DNA of 64,000 nt from Sphingobium algorifonticola. Lineage in GTDB: Bacteria > Pseudomonadota > Alphaproteobacteria > Sphingomonadales > Sphingomonadaceae. This document shows, piece by piece, positions 47,661 through 55,397 of the stretch. Where the stretch lies: assembly GCF_004005485.1 (NCBI RefSeq), contig NZ_RZUL01000002.1, positions 186,001 to 250,000 on the forward strand. The letters run 5' to 3'. The translations under genes and the position numbers were made by a program. The notes beneath the pieces are model-generated. The model ran no database searches, had not been told where the DNA came from, and worked only from the letters and a program-made list of their open reading frames with translations. Each line of letters opens with the position of its first letter. Position 1 is the first letter of the stretch.

Positions 47661-49142
47661 ATGACCCAATCCATCCTCGTCATCGACGAAGGCACCACCT
47701 CCACCCGCGCGATGCTGTTCGCGCCGGATGGCGCGTGCCTCGGCACCGCGCAACGCCCCCTGACGCAGCATTATCCCGCGCCGGGCCGCGTCGAACATGA
47801 CGCCAACGAAATCTGGGCGCTCACGCTGGAATGCGCGCAGGAGATGGTGACGAAAGCAGGCGGCCCGGACCGCATCGCCTGCATCGGCATCACCAATCAA
47901 CGTGAGACGGTCGTTTTCTGGGACCGCCGCACCGGGCAAGCCGTCGCGCCTGCCATCGTCTGGCAGGACCGCCGGACCGCGGAAACCTGCCATGACCTCA
48001 TCGTCGCGGGCCACGAACCGATGGTGCAGGACCGCACCGGCTTGCTTCTCGACCCCTATTTCTCCGGCAGCAAGATGGGCTGGGCGCTCGCCAACTGGCC
48101 ACAGCTTAACGAACTGGGCGATAATCTCGCGGTCGGCACCGTCGAAAGCTATCTCGTCTATCGCCTCACAGGCGGTGTCCACATCACCGACGCCACCAAC
48201 GCCTCACGCACCGCGCTGATGGCGATAGAGCAGGGCGGCTGGGACAGCGCATTGCTCGACCTGTTCGGCGTGCCTGCCGCCTTGCTCCCCGAAATCGTCG
48301 ATTGCGCCGGTGCGTTCGGCACCACCCAACCTGATCTCTTCGGCGCACCCATCCCGATCACCGGCCTCGCGGGCGATCAGCAGGCGGCCTCCATCGGGCA
48401 GGCGTGCCTTGCCCCCGGCCAGACCAAGGCGACTTACGGCACCGGCGCGTTCATCCTCACCAACACCGGCGCGCAGATGCCGCGTTCCAAAAATCGCTTG
48501 CTCGGCACCATCGCCTCGCAAATCGGCGGAGAACGCTGCTTTGCCCTCGAAGGATCGGTGTTCGTCGCGGGCAGCGTCGTTAAATGGCTGCGCGACGAAG
48601 TGGGCCTGATCGACAGCGCGGAGGAAACTGCCGCGCTTGCCGCCTCCGTCCCCGACAATGGCGGGGTCAGCTTCGTGCCTGCGCTCTCCGGCCTCGGCGC
48701 GCCCTATTGGCGGCCCGATGCGCGCGGGGCGATCACCGGCCTCAGCTTCTCGACAGGTCGCGCGCATATCGTCCGCGCCGCGCTGGAGGCGGTGACGCAC
48801 CAGTCGCTTGACCTCAAGGCGACCTTTGCCGCCGACGGCGCGGTCTGGGCGGACCTCAGGATCGACGGCGGTATGGTCAGCAACGACTGGCTGGCGCAGG
48901 ACCTCGCCGACATGCTGGAGCTGACGGTGGAGCGGCCGCACTTCATCGAGACCACGGCGCTCGGCGCGGCGATGCTGGCAGGCGTCGGCGCGGGACTGTT
49001 CGCGGACCTCGAATCGGCCTGCGCGATGCGCGGGCCGACCCATGGCTTCACGCCGGTGGCCAACCCCGCTGCGGCCTCCCGAGTCCGCGCCTGGGAAGTC
49101 GCCGTCGCCGCCGTGCTGGAGGCGGCAGGGGGGCGGGAATAA
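47661..49142 (+). CDS. glpK: Glycerol kinase
   Basis: 493 residues of the FGGY family: the start ILVIDEGTTSTRAMLFAPDG, IGITNQRETVVFWDRRTG, IVWQDRRTAETC, GLLLDPYFSGSKMGWAL and the ATP-site region TKATYGTGAFILTNTG. It phosphorylates glycerol to glycerol-3-phosphate, the substrate of the GlpD encoded at 35048. GAGAGGATAACC precedes the ATG. It may serve general glycerol use as well as glycerol freed by the sulfoquinovosidase. Confidence 0.95.
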   Translation: MTQSILVIDEGTTSTRAMLFAPDGACLGTAQRPLTQHYPAPGRVEHDANEIWALTLECAQEMVTKAGGPDRIACIGITNQRETVVFWDRRTGQAVAPAIVWQDRRTAETCHDLIVAGHEPMVQDRTGLLLDPYFSGSKMGWALANWPQLNELGDNLAVGTVESYLVYRLTGGVHITDATNASRTALMAIEQGGWDSALLDLFGVPAALLPEIVDCAGAFGTTQPDLFGAPIPITGLAGDQQAASIGQACLAPGQTKATYGTGAFILTNTGAQMPRSKNRLLGTIASQIGGERCFALEGSVFVAGSVVKWLRDEVGLIDSAEETAALAASVPDNGGVSFVPALSGLGAPYWRPDARGAITGLSFSTGRAHIVRAALEAVTHQSLDLKATFAADGAVWADLRIDGGMVSNDWLAQDLADMLELTVERPHFIETTALGAAMLAGVGAGLFADLESACAMRGPTHGFTPVANPAAASRVRAWEVAVAAVLEAAGGRE

Positions 49143-49152
49143 ATCATTCTAA

Positions 49153-49263
49153 GCCCCTCCCCTTCAGGGGAGGGGTTGGGGTGGGGGCTGTCCGTTACCG
49201 CTTACGCTGTTGGCGATCGCTTCCATCCCCCACCCCCGGCCCCTCCCCTGAAGGGGAGGGGAG
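49153..49263. repeat. Paired inverted copies of the CCCCTCCCC palindromic element
   Basis: AGCCCCTCCCCTTCAGGGGA followed by GGGGTTGGGGTGGGGG, then about 30 bp, then CCATCCCCCACCCC and CCCCTCCCCTGAAGGGGAGG. The two outer blocks are inverted relative to each other and match the element inside truB. It lies just after glpK and may end its transcript. Confidence 0.8.
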
Positions 49264-49465
49264 ACCACAACCTCTGCCGCCCCAATTCCGCGTCAACCGC
49301 TATTTATTTTCTTTTCGCGCAGTCGCTCTTGCCTTTTGCGGAGGCGAGGAAAGTCCGCGCGTCGCGCCGATAAAGCGAGAGATTCCAGCGACGAAACGAA
49401 TCAGCGGCGCGACGAACCGAGTCCCTAAAATGTCATTTACCCTCTTGCGGTCCGGCGCGGCTGTG

Positions 49466-49481
49466 GCACTATCCCTTGTAT
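49466..49481. promoter_or_regulatory. NrdR-box-like site 1 upstream of nrdA
   Basis: GCACTATCCCTTGTAT matches 12 of 16 positions of the NrdR consensus ACACWATATNTWGTGT. It starts 33 bp before the second box, close to three helical turns, the usual arrangement for paired NrdR boxes. Confidence 0.6.
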
Positions 49482-49498
49482 CAGGGACGACGGGGGTC

Positions 49499-49514
49499 AC
49501 CCTATAGATAGTGT
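49499..49514. promoter_or_regulatory. NrdR-box-like site 2 upstream of nrdA
   Basis: ACCCTATAGATAGTGT matches 14 of 16 positions of the NrdR consensus. It contains a TATAGA-like -10 element, so NrdR-ATP/dATP binding would block the promoter. Confidence 0.7.
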
Positions 49515-49683
49515 TTGGTCGCGCCGGGGCGATTCGGCGGATAGAGCGGTTTTCGCTTTTTCCGGTGGCGTCTGGCGGGTCTTCCCCGTCCCTGTTCGAG
49601 ATGGATCATGCTATGATGGGCGCTTGGCCCGTCGCTCTTGACCGAATCGAACGGAACGTGAACATTGAGAGGCAAGGCGGGCG

Positions 49684-51666
49684 ATGGATTTTCGGGACAG
49701 TCAGGATACAGGTGCAGGCGACGTGGCAACAATAATGGAAGATCTGGTACAGGCCGCTGCGGCAAGCGCCGCCGTGGCCGCGCCCAAGGCTGACCGGCCG
49801 CAGGGCGACATGCCCAAGTCGGAGGCGCCTGCGTCGTCGCCGCTGTCCTCCCATGCCATTCAGGCGCGACGCTTCCCGGTCACGACCGACGCGTCGCGCG
49901 ATGCGCTCCTGACCGAGTTCGGCAAGGAAACCCTGCGCGACCGCTATCTGTTGCCCGGCGAAAGCTATCAGGATCTGTTCGCGCGCGTCGCAGCCGCCTA
50001 TGCGGACGATGCCGATCATGCGCAGCGCGTCTACGACTATGTCTCGCGCCTGTGGTTCATGCCCGCGACGCCCGTTCTGTCGAACGGCGGCACGGGCCGC
50101 GGCCTGCCCATCTCCTGCTATCTCAACAGCGTGGACGACAGCCTGGAAGGCATCGTCAACACCTGGAACGAGAATGTCTGGCTCGCCTCGCGCGGCGGCG
50201 GCATCGGCACCTATTGGGGCAATGTGCGCGGCATCGGGGAGCCGGTCGGCCTCAACGGCAAGACCAGCGGCATCATTCCCTTCGTCCGCGTGATGGATTC
50301 GCTCACCCTCGCCATTTCGCAAGGGTCTCTGCGGCGCGGGTCCGCCGCCTGTTATCTCGACATCAGCCATCCGGAAATCGAGGAGTTCCTCGAAATCCGC
50401 AAGGCGAGCGGAGACTTCAACCGCAAGGCGCTGAACCTGCATCACGGCGTCCTCCTGACCGACGCCTTCATGGAGGCAGTGCGCGACGGGGCGGAGTTTC
50501 CGCTGCGCAGCCCGAAGGATCAGTCGATCCGCGCCACCGTGGACGCGCGCGCGCTGTTCCAGAAACTCGTCGAGACGCGCCTTGCCACCGGTGAGCCGTA
50601 CATCATCTTCGCCGATCAGGTGAACCGCTCGATGCCCAAGCATCACCGCGATCTGGGCCTCAAGGTCTCGACATCGAACCTCTGTTCGGAAATCACGCTG
50701 CCCACCGGGCGCGACCATCTGGGCAATGATCGCACGGCGGTCTGCTGCCTCTCTTCGCTCAACCTGGAAACCTGGGACGAATGGAACGGCGACAAGCAGT
50801 TCGTGGAAGATGTGATGCGCTTCCTCGACAATGTGCTGCAGGATTATATCGATCGCGCCCCGCCCGAAATGGCGCGCGCCAAATACAGCGCCAGCCGCGA
50901 ACGCTCGGTCGGCCTGGGCGTCATGGGCTATCACAGCTTCCTTCAGGCGCGGATGATTCCGTTCGAAAGCGCGATGGCGAAAAGCTGGAACCTCAAGATC
51001 TTCAAGCACATCAACGCGCAGGTCAATGAAGCCTCGATGATGCTGGCGCAGGAGCGCGGGCCGTGCCCGGACGCCGCCGACATGGGTGTGATGGAGCGGT
51101 TCAGTTGCAAGATGGCGATCGCGCCCACCGCATCGATCAGCATCATCTGCGGCGGCACCTCGGCCTGTATCGAGCCGATCCCGGCCAATATCTACACGCA
51201 CAAGACGCTGTCGGGCAGCTTCTCGATCAAGAATCCCTATCTGGAAAAGCTGCTGCGCGACAAGAGCAAGGACTCGACCAACGTCTGGAACACGATCCTG
51301 GAAAATGGCGGATCGATCCAGCATCTCGACTTCCTGAGCCAGGACGAGAAGGACGTGTTCAAGACCAGTTTCGAGATTGATCAGCGGTGGCTGCTCGAAC
51401 TGGCGGCCGACCGGACGCCCTATATCGATCAGGCGCAGTCGCTCAATCTGTTCATCCCCGCGGACGTCGAGAAATGGGACTTGCTGATGCTCCATTTCCG
51501 CGCATGGGAACTGGGCATCAAGTCGCTCTATTATCTCCGCTCCAAATCGGTGCAGCGTGCGGGCTTTGCGGGCGGCGTGGAAGCGGACAATACGCCCGAC
51601 CTCAAGAAGATCGAGCTGAACGCCGGGGAAACCACGGATTACGACGAATGTCTGGCTTGCCAGTAA
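49684..51666 (+). CDS. nrdA: Ribonucleoside-diphosphate reductase alpha subunit (class Ia)
   Basis: 660 residues. Active-site residues are visible: Cys in GLPISCYLNSVDDS, Asn/Cys/Glu in TSNLCSEITLP, Cys in RTAVCCLSSLNL, the radical-transfer Tyr pair in KSLYYLRSKS, and the C-terminal redox pair ECLACQ. It reduces ribonucleotides using the tyrosyl radical of NrdB. The N-terminal 60 residues are low complexity and no ATP-cone is evident, so dATP control at the activity site may be absent. NrdR-like boxes lie upstream. Confidence 0.96.
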   Translation: MDFRDSQDTGAGDVATIMEDLVQAAAASAAVAAPKADRPQGDMPKSEAPASSPLSSHAIQARRFPVTTDASRDALLTEFGKETLRDRYLLPGESYQDLFARVAAAYADDADHAQRVYDYVSRLWFMPATPVLSNGGTGRGLPISCYLNSVDDSLEGIVNTWNENVWLASRGGGIGTYWGNVRGIGEPVGLNGKTSGIIPFVRVMDSLTLAISQGSLRRGSAACYLDISHPEIEEFLEIRKASGDFNRKALNLHHGVLLTDAFMEAVRDGAEFPLRSPKDQSIRATVDARALFQKLVETRLATGEPYIIFADQVNRSMPKHHRDLGLKVSTSNLCSEITLPTGRDHLGNDRTAVCCLSSLNLETWDEWNGDKQFVEDVMRFLDNVLQDYIDRAPPEMARAKYSASRERSVGLGVMGYHSFLQARMIPFESAMAKSWNLKIFKHINAQVNEASMMLAQERGPCPDAADMGVMERFSCKMAIAPTASISIICGGTSACIEPIPANIYTHKTLSGSFSIKNPYLEKLLRDKSKDSTNVWNTILENGGSIQHLDFLSQDEKDVFKTSFEIDQRWLLELAADRTPYIDQAQSLNLFIPADVEKWDLLMLHFRAWELGIKSLYYLRSKSVQRAGFAGGVEADNTPDLKKIELNAGETTDYDECLACQ

Positions 51667-51691
51667 ACATTAGCATGCTTATGTTAATGTT
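51666..51691. promoter_or_regulatory. Inverted repeat AACATTA/TAATGTT after nrdA: candidate operator
   Basis: AACATTA (51666-51672) and TAATGTT (51685-51691) flank AGCATGCT. It overlaps the nrdA stop codon and lies 15 bp before the next start. It may bind the small DNA-binding-like protein encoded next. Confidence 0.4.
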
Positions 51692-51706
51692 CATATGGAG
51701 GCCCGT

Positions 51707-52135
51707 ATGAAAACCGACCGTCTCACCTTGCTTATCAGCCCGTCGGACAAGGCGGCGATCAACGCGCGCGCCGATGTGCTGGGCATATCGGTCAGCGAAC
51801 TGGTCCGTCGGGCGGCGCTGGATTATGACCCGGACGAGGCGGCGGCGCGCGCCGAGCTGGATGTGCTGTTGCCGCAGGTGACGGCGGCAGTGGCGCGCAT
51901 GCATGCGACATTCGACCGTATCGAAGTCAACAGCGCGCGGCACCGGGAAGAGATGGCCTATCTCCGTTCGGACGAATATCGCGAAAAGCTGCAAAAGGAC
52001 GTTTGGGCCGATCCGCGCATCGACTGGGACTGGATTGACGCGCTGCGCGCCGGTGCCCTGCATGCGAAGCCGCAACCGGCGTATGGAAAAGCGGATGCCA
52101 GGAAAACTGATGCCAGACAGGCGGATCTGGCATGA
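51707..52135 (+). CDS. Small ribbon-helix-helix-like protein between nrdA and nrdB
   Basis: 142 residues. The first 50 (KTDRLTLLISPSDKAAINAR then ADVLGISVSELVRRAALDY) look like a ribbon-helix-helix or DUF1778/MobC-type DNA-binding domain. The rest is helical and charged (EEMAYLRSDEYREKLQKDVW). GGAGG lies six bases before the ATG at 51707. It overlaps the next gene (ATGA). A regulator of nrd genes, or the antitoxin-like half of an accessory pair, are both possible; no function can be assigned. Confidence 0.7.
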   Translation: MKTDRLTLLISPSDKAAINARADVLGISVSELVRRAALDYDPDEAAARAELDVLLPQVTAAVARMHATFDRIEVNSARHREEMAYLRSDEYREKLQKDVWADPRIDWDWIDALRAGALHAKPQPAYGKADARKTDARQADLA

Positions 52136-52323
52136 GCTGGCTCAATGATACGCTGTCCGCGCTCCGCCAGGTCGTCCTGCTCGAACATCGCGTATCCGAT
52201 CTGGAACGCGACATGCGCGAGGCGCAGCAGGATATCGCCGGGCACGACCGGCGCGTCCAGCAACTCGAAACGGTGATTTTCGGCCCGGTGCCGCCCGACC
52301 GGCTGCGGCTGCGCGGGCAATGA
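52132..52323 (+). CDS. Small coiled-coil protein between nrdA and nrdB
   Basis: 63 residues. Residues 14-50 form a heptad-patterned helix (VVLLEHRVSDLERDMREAQQ, then IAGHDRRVQQLETVIFG), with a Pro-containing tail. It resembles SlyX-like or other short coiled-coil proteins only in general character. It is translationally coupled to the upstream gene and 47 bp before nrdB. Confidence 0.65.
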   Translation: MSWLNDTLSALRQVVLLEHRVSDLERDMREAQQDIAGHDRRVQQLETVIFGPVPPDRLRLRGQ

Positions 52324-52370
52324 GCGGCGCGACGGCTGTTTTCAATAATTTCTGCATTACGGAGTAACCC

Positions 52371-53423
52371 ATGTCCCTTCTTCAAGCCTCCAAGCAGTAC
52401 AAGCCCTTCGAATATCCCTGGGCGTTCGAGTTCTGGAAGCGGCAGCAGCAGATCCACTGGATGCCCGAGGAAGTGCCGCTGGGCGAGGATTGTCGCGACT
52501 GGGCGCAGAAGCTGTCCGATCATGAGCGCAACCTGCTCACGCAGATTTTCCGCTTCTTCACCCAGGCCGATGTCGAGGTGCAGGATTGCTATCACGACAA
52601 ATATGGCCGCGTGTTCAAGCCGACCGAAGTCAAGATGATGCTGACCGCGTTCAGCAATATGGAAACGATCCATATCGCCGCCTACAGCCATCTGCTCGAC
52701 ACCATCGGCATGCCCGAAAGCGAATATGGCGCGTTCCTCGAATATCAGGAAATGCGCGACAAGCATGATTATATGCAGCAATTCGGTGTCGACAGCGACG
52801 AGGATATTGCCCGCACGCTCGCCATGTTCGGCGGCTTCACCGAAGGGTTGCAGCTGTTCGCCAGCTTCGCGATGCTGATGAACTTCCCCCGCTTCAACAA
52901 GATGAAGGGCATGGGGCAGATCGTCACCTGGTCGATCCGCGACGAGACGCTGCATTGCGAAGGTATCGTCAAGATGTTCCACACCTTCGTGCGGGAACGC
53001 GACTGCCTGACGCGGGCCGTGCGGGAGGACATCATCGACTGCTGCCAGAAGACCGTGCGACTGGAGGATGCCTTCATCGATCTCGCCTTCGAAATGGGGC
53101 CGGTGCCCGGCATGACCGCCAAGGAAATCAAGCGGTACATCCGCTTCATCGCCGACTGGCGGCTGGGGCAACTGGGCTTCCAGCCGATCTACATGATCGA
53201 GGATCACCCGCTCCCCTGGCTCGCCCCGCTGCTGAACGGCGTGGAGCACGCCAATTTCTTCGAAACCCGTGCGACGGAATATTCGAAGGGTGCGACTCGC
53301 GGCAACTGGAACGAAGTGTGGAACAGCTTCGACCGCCGCATGAAAATCAGGGCAATCGACACCGTGGAAGCCAACGACCAGGGCGACGACATGTTCAAGG
53401 CAGCAGGGATCGCGGCGGAGTGA
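52371..53423 (+). CDS. nrdB: Ribonucleoside-diphosphate reductase beta subunit (class Ia)
   Basis: 350 residues. The diiron ligands and radical tyrosine are present: Asp in TQADVEVQ, Glu/His/Tyr in METIHIAAYSH (E-x2-H-x3-Y), Glu in FTEGLQLFASF and Glu/His in RDETLHCEG. So this is a tyrosyl-radical enzyme rather than a Mn/Fe type lacking Tyr. ACGGAGTAACCC precedes the ATG. The C-terminal tail that docks to NrdA ends DDMFKAAGIAAE. Confidence 0.96.
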   Translation: MSLLQASKQYKPFEYPWAFEFWKRQQQIHWMPEEVPLGEDCRDWAQKLSDHERNLLTQIFRFFTQADVEVQDCYHDKYGRVFKPTEVKMMLTAFSNMETIHIAAYSHLLDTIGMPESEYGAFLEYQEMRDKHDYMQQFGVDSDEDIARTLAMFGGFTEGLQLFASFAMLMNFPRFNKMKGMGQIVTWSIRDETLHCEGIVKMFHTFVRERDCLTRAVREDIIDCCQKTVRLEDAFIDLAFEMGPVPGMTAKEIKRYIRFIADWRLGQLGFQPIYMIEDHPLPWLAPLLNGVEHANFFETRATEYSKGATRGNWNEVWNSFDRRMKIRAIDTVEANDQGDDMFKAAGIAAE

Positions 53424-53447
53424 GTGAGCGACTCGGGAGAAACAGAA

Positions 53448-53807
53448 GTGCTTGAGGGCCTTTGGATTGTCCGCTTTCTCGAACCAAATGACCCCACGGC
53501 TGATCTGAACGGTGGTGTAGCTGTCATCGAAAGCGGTAAGATTTTTGGCGGAGACAGCGGCTATTTTTACGTTGGAGAAATTGAACCTACCTCCAACGCA
53601 GTATGGCAAATGAAGCTGCAAATCACGAGACATGATCAAAACATTGAGAGTGTTTTTGGAGACGTAGATCAATTTTCGTTGATAGGTAGCTCGAAACAGA
53701 TTGCGGACGATGACCAAGGCCGTCGCCGATTGCGTGTCGAACTATTTCTGCTGAACGGTGAGCAGGGTTTGGTAGCCGAGCTTAAGAAGGTAGCAGAGTT
53801 ACCTTAA
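53448..53807 (+). CDS. GrlR-like regulatory protein (GTG start)
   Basis: 119 residues. The core LNGGVAVIESGKIFGGDSGY followed by FYVGEIE is the hallmark of the GrlR beta-barrel fold, first described in a regulator of type III secretion in enteropathogens but common in other bacteria with unknown roles. The GTG at 53448 has GGGAGA seven bases upstream; an earlier GTG (53424) abuts the nrdB stop. Base composition is AT-richer than nrdB, marking the start of an accessory island. Confidence 0.7.
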   Translation: MLEGLWIVRFLEPNDPTADLNGGVAVIESGKIFGGDSGYFYVGEIEPTSNAVWQMKLQITRHDQNIESVFGDVDQFSLIGSSKQIADDDQGRRRLRVELFLLNGEQGLVAELKKVAELP

Positions 53808-53847
53808 TTATCTTGACTGTAGATCGAGACGTGTTCAAGATCCCTAT

Positions 53848-54495
53848 ATGTTCTCATCACCTGATCCTCTGGACGCTCATATAGATTTGCTTTCTACAGC
53901 GCGGGGACAGCGTTTCGGCACCATTCTCGCCGATCCTCCGTGGCAGTTCCAGAATCGCACCGGGAAGGTCGCGCCAGAGCACAAGCGCCTCAATCGCTAT
54001 GGCACCATGACGCTGGATGACATCTGCGCGCTTCCTGTGGGAGACATCGCGGCTGATCCTTCGCATCTATATCTTTGGGTACCTAACGCACTTCTGCCCG
54101 AGGGGCTGAAAGTAATGGACGCCTGGGGCTATCGCTACATATCCAATATCGTCTGGCACAAGGTCCGAAAGGATGGGGGCTCGGATGGTCGTGGCGTCGG
54201 TTTCTATTTCCGTAATGTTACGGAGTTGCTGCTGTTCGGCGTTCGGGGGAAAAACGCCCGCACGCTCGATCCGGGTCGTAGTCAGGTCAACATGATGCAA
54301 ACTCGAAAGCGTGAGCACAGTCGCAAACCTGACGAGCAATATGACATCATCGAAGCCTGTTCCTGGGGGCCACGCCTCGAAATGTTCAGTCGCGGCGCGC
54401 GCAAGGGCTGGACAGTGTGGGGCAATCAGGCTGACGATGATTACAAACCCACATGGGACACGTACAGCTACAACAGTGCTATCGCCGCTGAATGA
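53848..54495 (+). CDS. MT-A70 family DNA adenine-N6 methyltransferase
   Basis: 215 residues. The catalytic DPPW motif is in FGTILADPPWQFQNR (about residue 30), with WVPNALLPEGLKVMDAWGY and LLLFGVRGK typical of the family. It overlaps the endonuclease gene by four bases (ATGA), so it is the modification half of a type II restriction-modification system. Confidence 0.92.
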   Translation: MFSSPDPLDAHIDLLSTARGQRFGTILADPPWQFQNRTGKVAPEHKRLNRYGTMTLDDICALPVGDIAADPSHLYLWVPNALLPEGLKVMDAWGYRYISNIVWHKVRKDGGSDGRGVGFYFRNVTELLLFGVRGKNARTLDPGRSQVNMMQTRKREHSRKPDEQYDIIEACSWGPRLEMFSRGARKGWTVWGNQADDDYKPTWDTYSYNSAIAAE

Positions 54496-55232
54496 TGTTT
54501 GAGCGTCTTGTCGATAACGGCTTTGAAGTACTGTGCACCAATCATGCCGAAGCGATAGTTCTGCATGATTTTCCGGATCTGGTCGGGGAACTTGAAAATG
54601 CGCTTCTGGGTATTTCCCTGCCGATGACGGAAATAATCGGTGGGGGCGGTGGCGAGGCAAAAATGACGCAACGTTTGCGTCGAGGTCTCGCAGATTTGCA
54701 TTGGAGAAAGCACAAGTTTGAGTTGACCAAGACAGTCGACGGCGTGGCGAAGGAATCTATAAGCCATGAGATCGATCACGTTCGCCGTGCGGATAACGGC
54801 ACCTTCGCTCTGGAAATCGAATGGAACAACAAGGATCCCTTCTTTGATCGGGACCTCGAAAACTTCAAACGGCTCCACGCCGAAGGTGCAATCAGTGTAG
54901 GCGCGATCATTACGCGCGGGTCTGAAATGCAGGCGACGATGCGCGAAAAGGTTGAAAGATTTGCTGTCAACCGCGCGATTCAAGATTTCACGGCTTTGAT
55001 GGATTTCGGAGCCGGATCACCGACTGTGCCGCAGAGGCGACAGATTGAGAGCGACATGGCACGCGGCATCTCCTTCGCAAAGGCCTGGTCGAAAAAGTTC
55101 ACTTCTGACAAGTTCGGTCAGGCAACAACGCATTGGTTGAAATTGCAGGATCGCGTCGCACGCGGTGTAGGTAACCCATGCCCTCTCATTCTGATCGGCC
55201 TACCTTCGTCAATCATCGATATGACTGCATAG
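54492..55232 (+). CDS. BglII-like type II restriction endonuclease
   Basis: 246 residues. The active site appears to be SHEIDHVRRADNGTFALEIE followed by WNNKDPFFDRDLENF, matching the BglII/BstYI PD-(D/E)xK variant, with E-x-E where BglII has E-x-Q. BglII-group enzymes recognise sites with a GATC core, so a GATC-containing target methylated on adenine is plausible but not shown. The N-terminus is at 54492 or 54495 (ATGATG). Confidence 0.88.
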   Translation: MMFERLVDNGFEVLCTNHAEAIVLHDFPDLVGELENALLGISLPMTEIIGGGGGEAKMTQRLRRGLADLHWRKHKFELTKTVDGVAKESISHEIDHVRRADNGTFALEIEWNNKDPFFDRDLENFKRLHAEGAISVGAIITRGSEMQATMREKVERFAVNRAIQDFTALMDFGAGSPTVPQRRQIESDMARGISFAKAWSKKFTSDKFGQATTHWLKLQDRVARGVGNPCPLILIGLPSSIIDMTA

Positions 55233-55329
55233 ATATCTTCTTGAACTTGCCTCAACGCTAACTCAGAAAATAGAAAAGCCCCGATTTCTCCGGTTTACAA
55301 CGCCGCAACTTCCGCAACTTCATGATCGT

Positions 55330-55365
55330 CCGCACCGCGCCCTTCGGGGCAAAGGAGCGGTGCGG
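55330..55365. other. Structured hairpin after the restriction gene
   Basis: CCGCACCGC (55330-55338) pairs with GCGGTGCGG (55357-55365), enclosing GCCC-TTCG-GGGC. It may be a terminator of the restriction-modification operon or the remnant of a former coding end. The rest of 55233-55397 shows nothing recognisable. Confidence 0.4.
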
Positions 55366-55397
55366 CAGCGGCATCGCCTAAGGGTAATGTGGGCCCC

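Larger units (their letters stand above)
49264..49683. other. Gene-free leader region of nrdA
   Basis: About 420 bp with no plausible coding frame. It holds an AT-rich stretch (TATTTATTTTCTTTTCGC, around 49303-49320), the two NrdR-box-like sites at 49466 and 49499, and a roughly 170-bp untranslated leader before the nrdA ATG. A GAGGAAAGTCC motif at 49346 recalls RNase P RNA but the rest does not fit. Nothing else is recognised. Confidence 0.5.

Noticed and set aside
49340..49420. GAGGAAAGTCC motif suggesting RNase P RNA
   Set aside because: Only this short block fits. The other conserved regions and the roughly 400-nt fold of RNase P RNA are missing.
49606..51495. 629-codon open frame on the minus strand
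   Set aside because: Antisense shadow of nrdA, whose active-site residues are all on the plus strand.
53448..55232. Genomic island with attachment sites
   Set aside because: The segment is AT-richer, but no integrase, tRNA target or flanking direct repeats are visible.
55321..55380. Short open frame encoding a remnant protein end after the restriction gene
   Set aside because: About 20 residues without a start or recognisable match; the bases are better explained by the hairpin.
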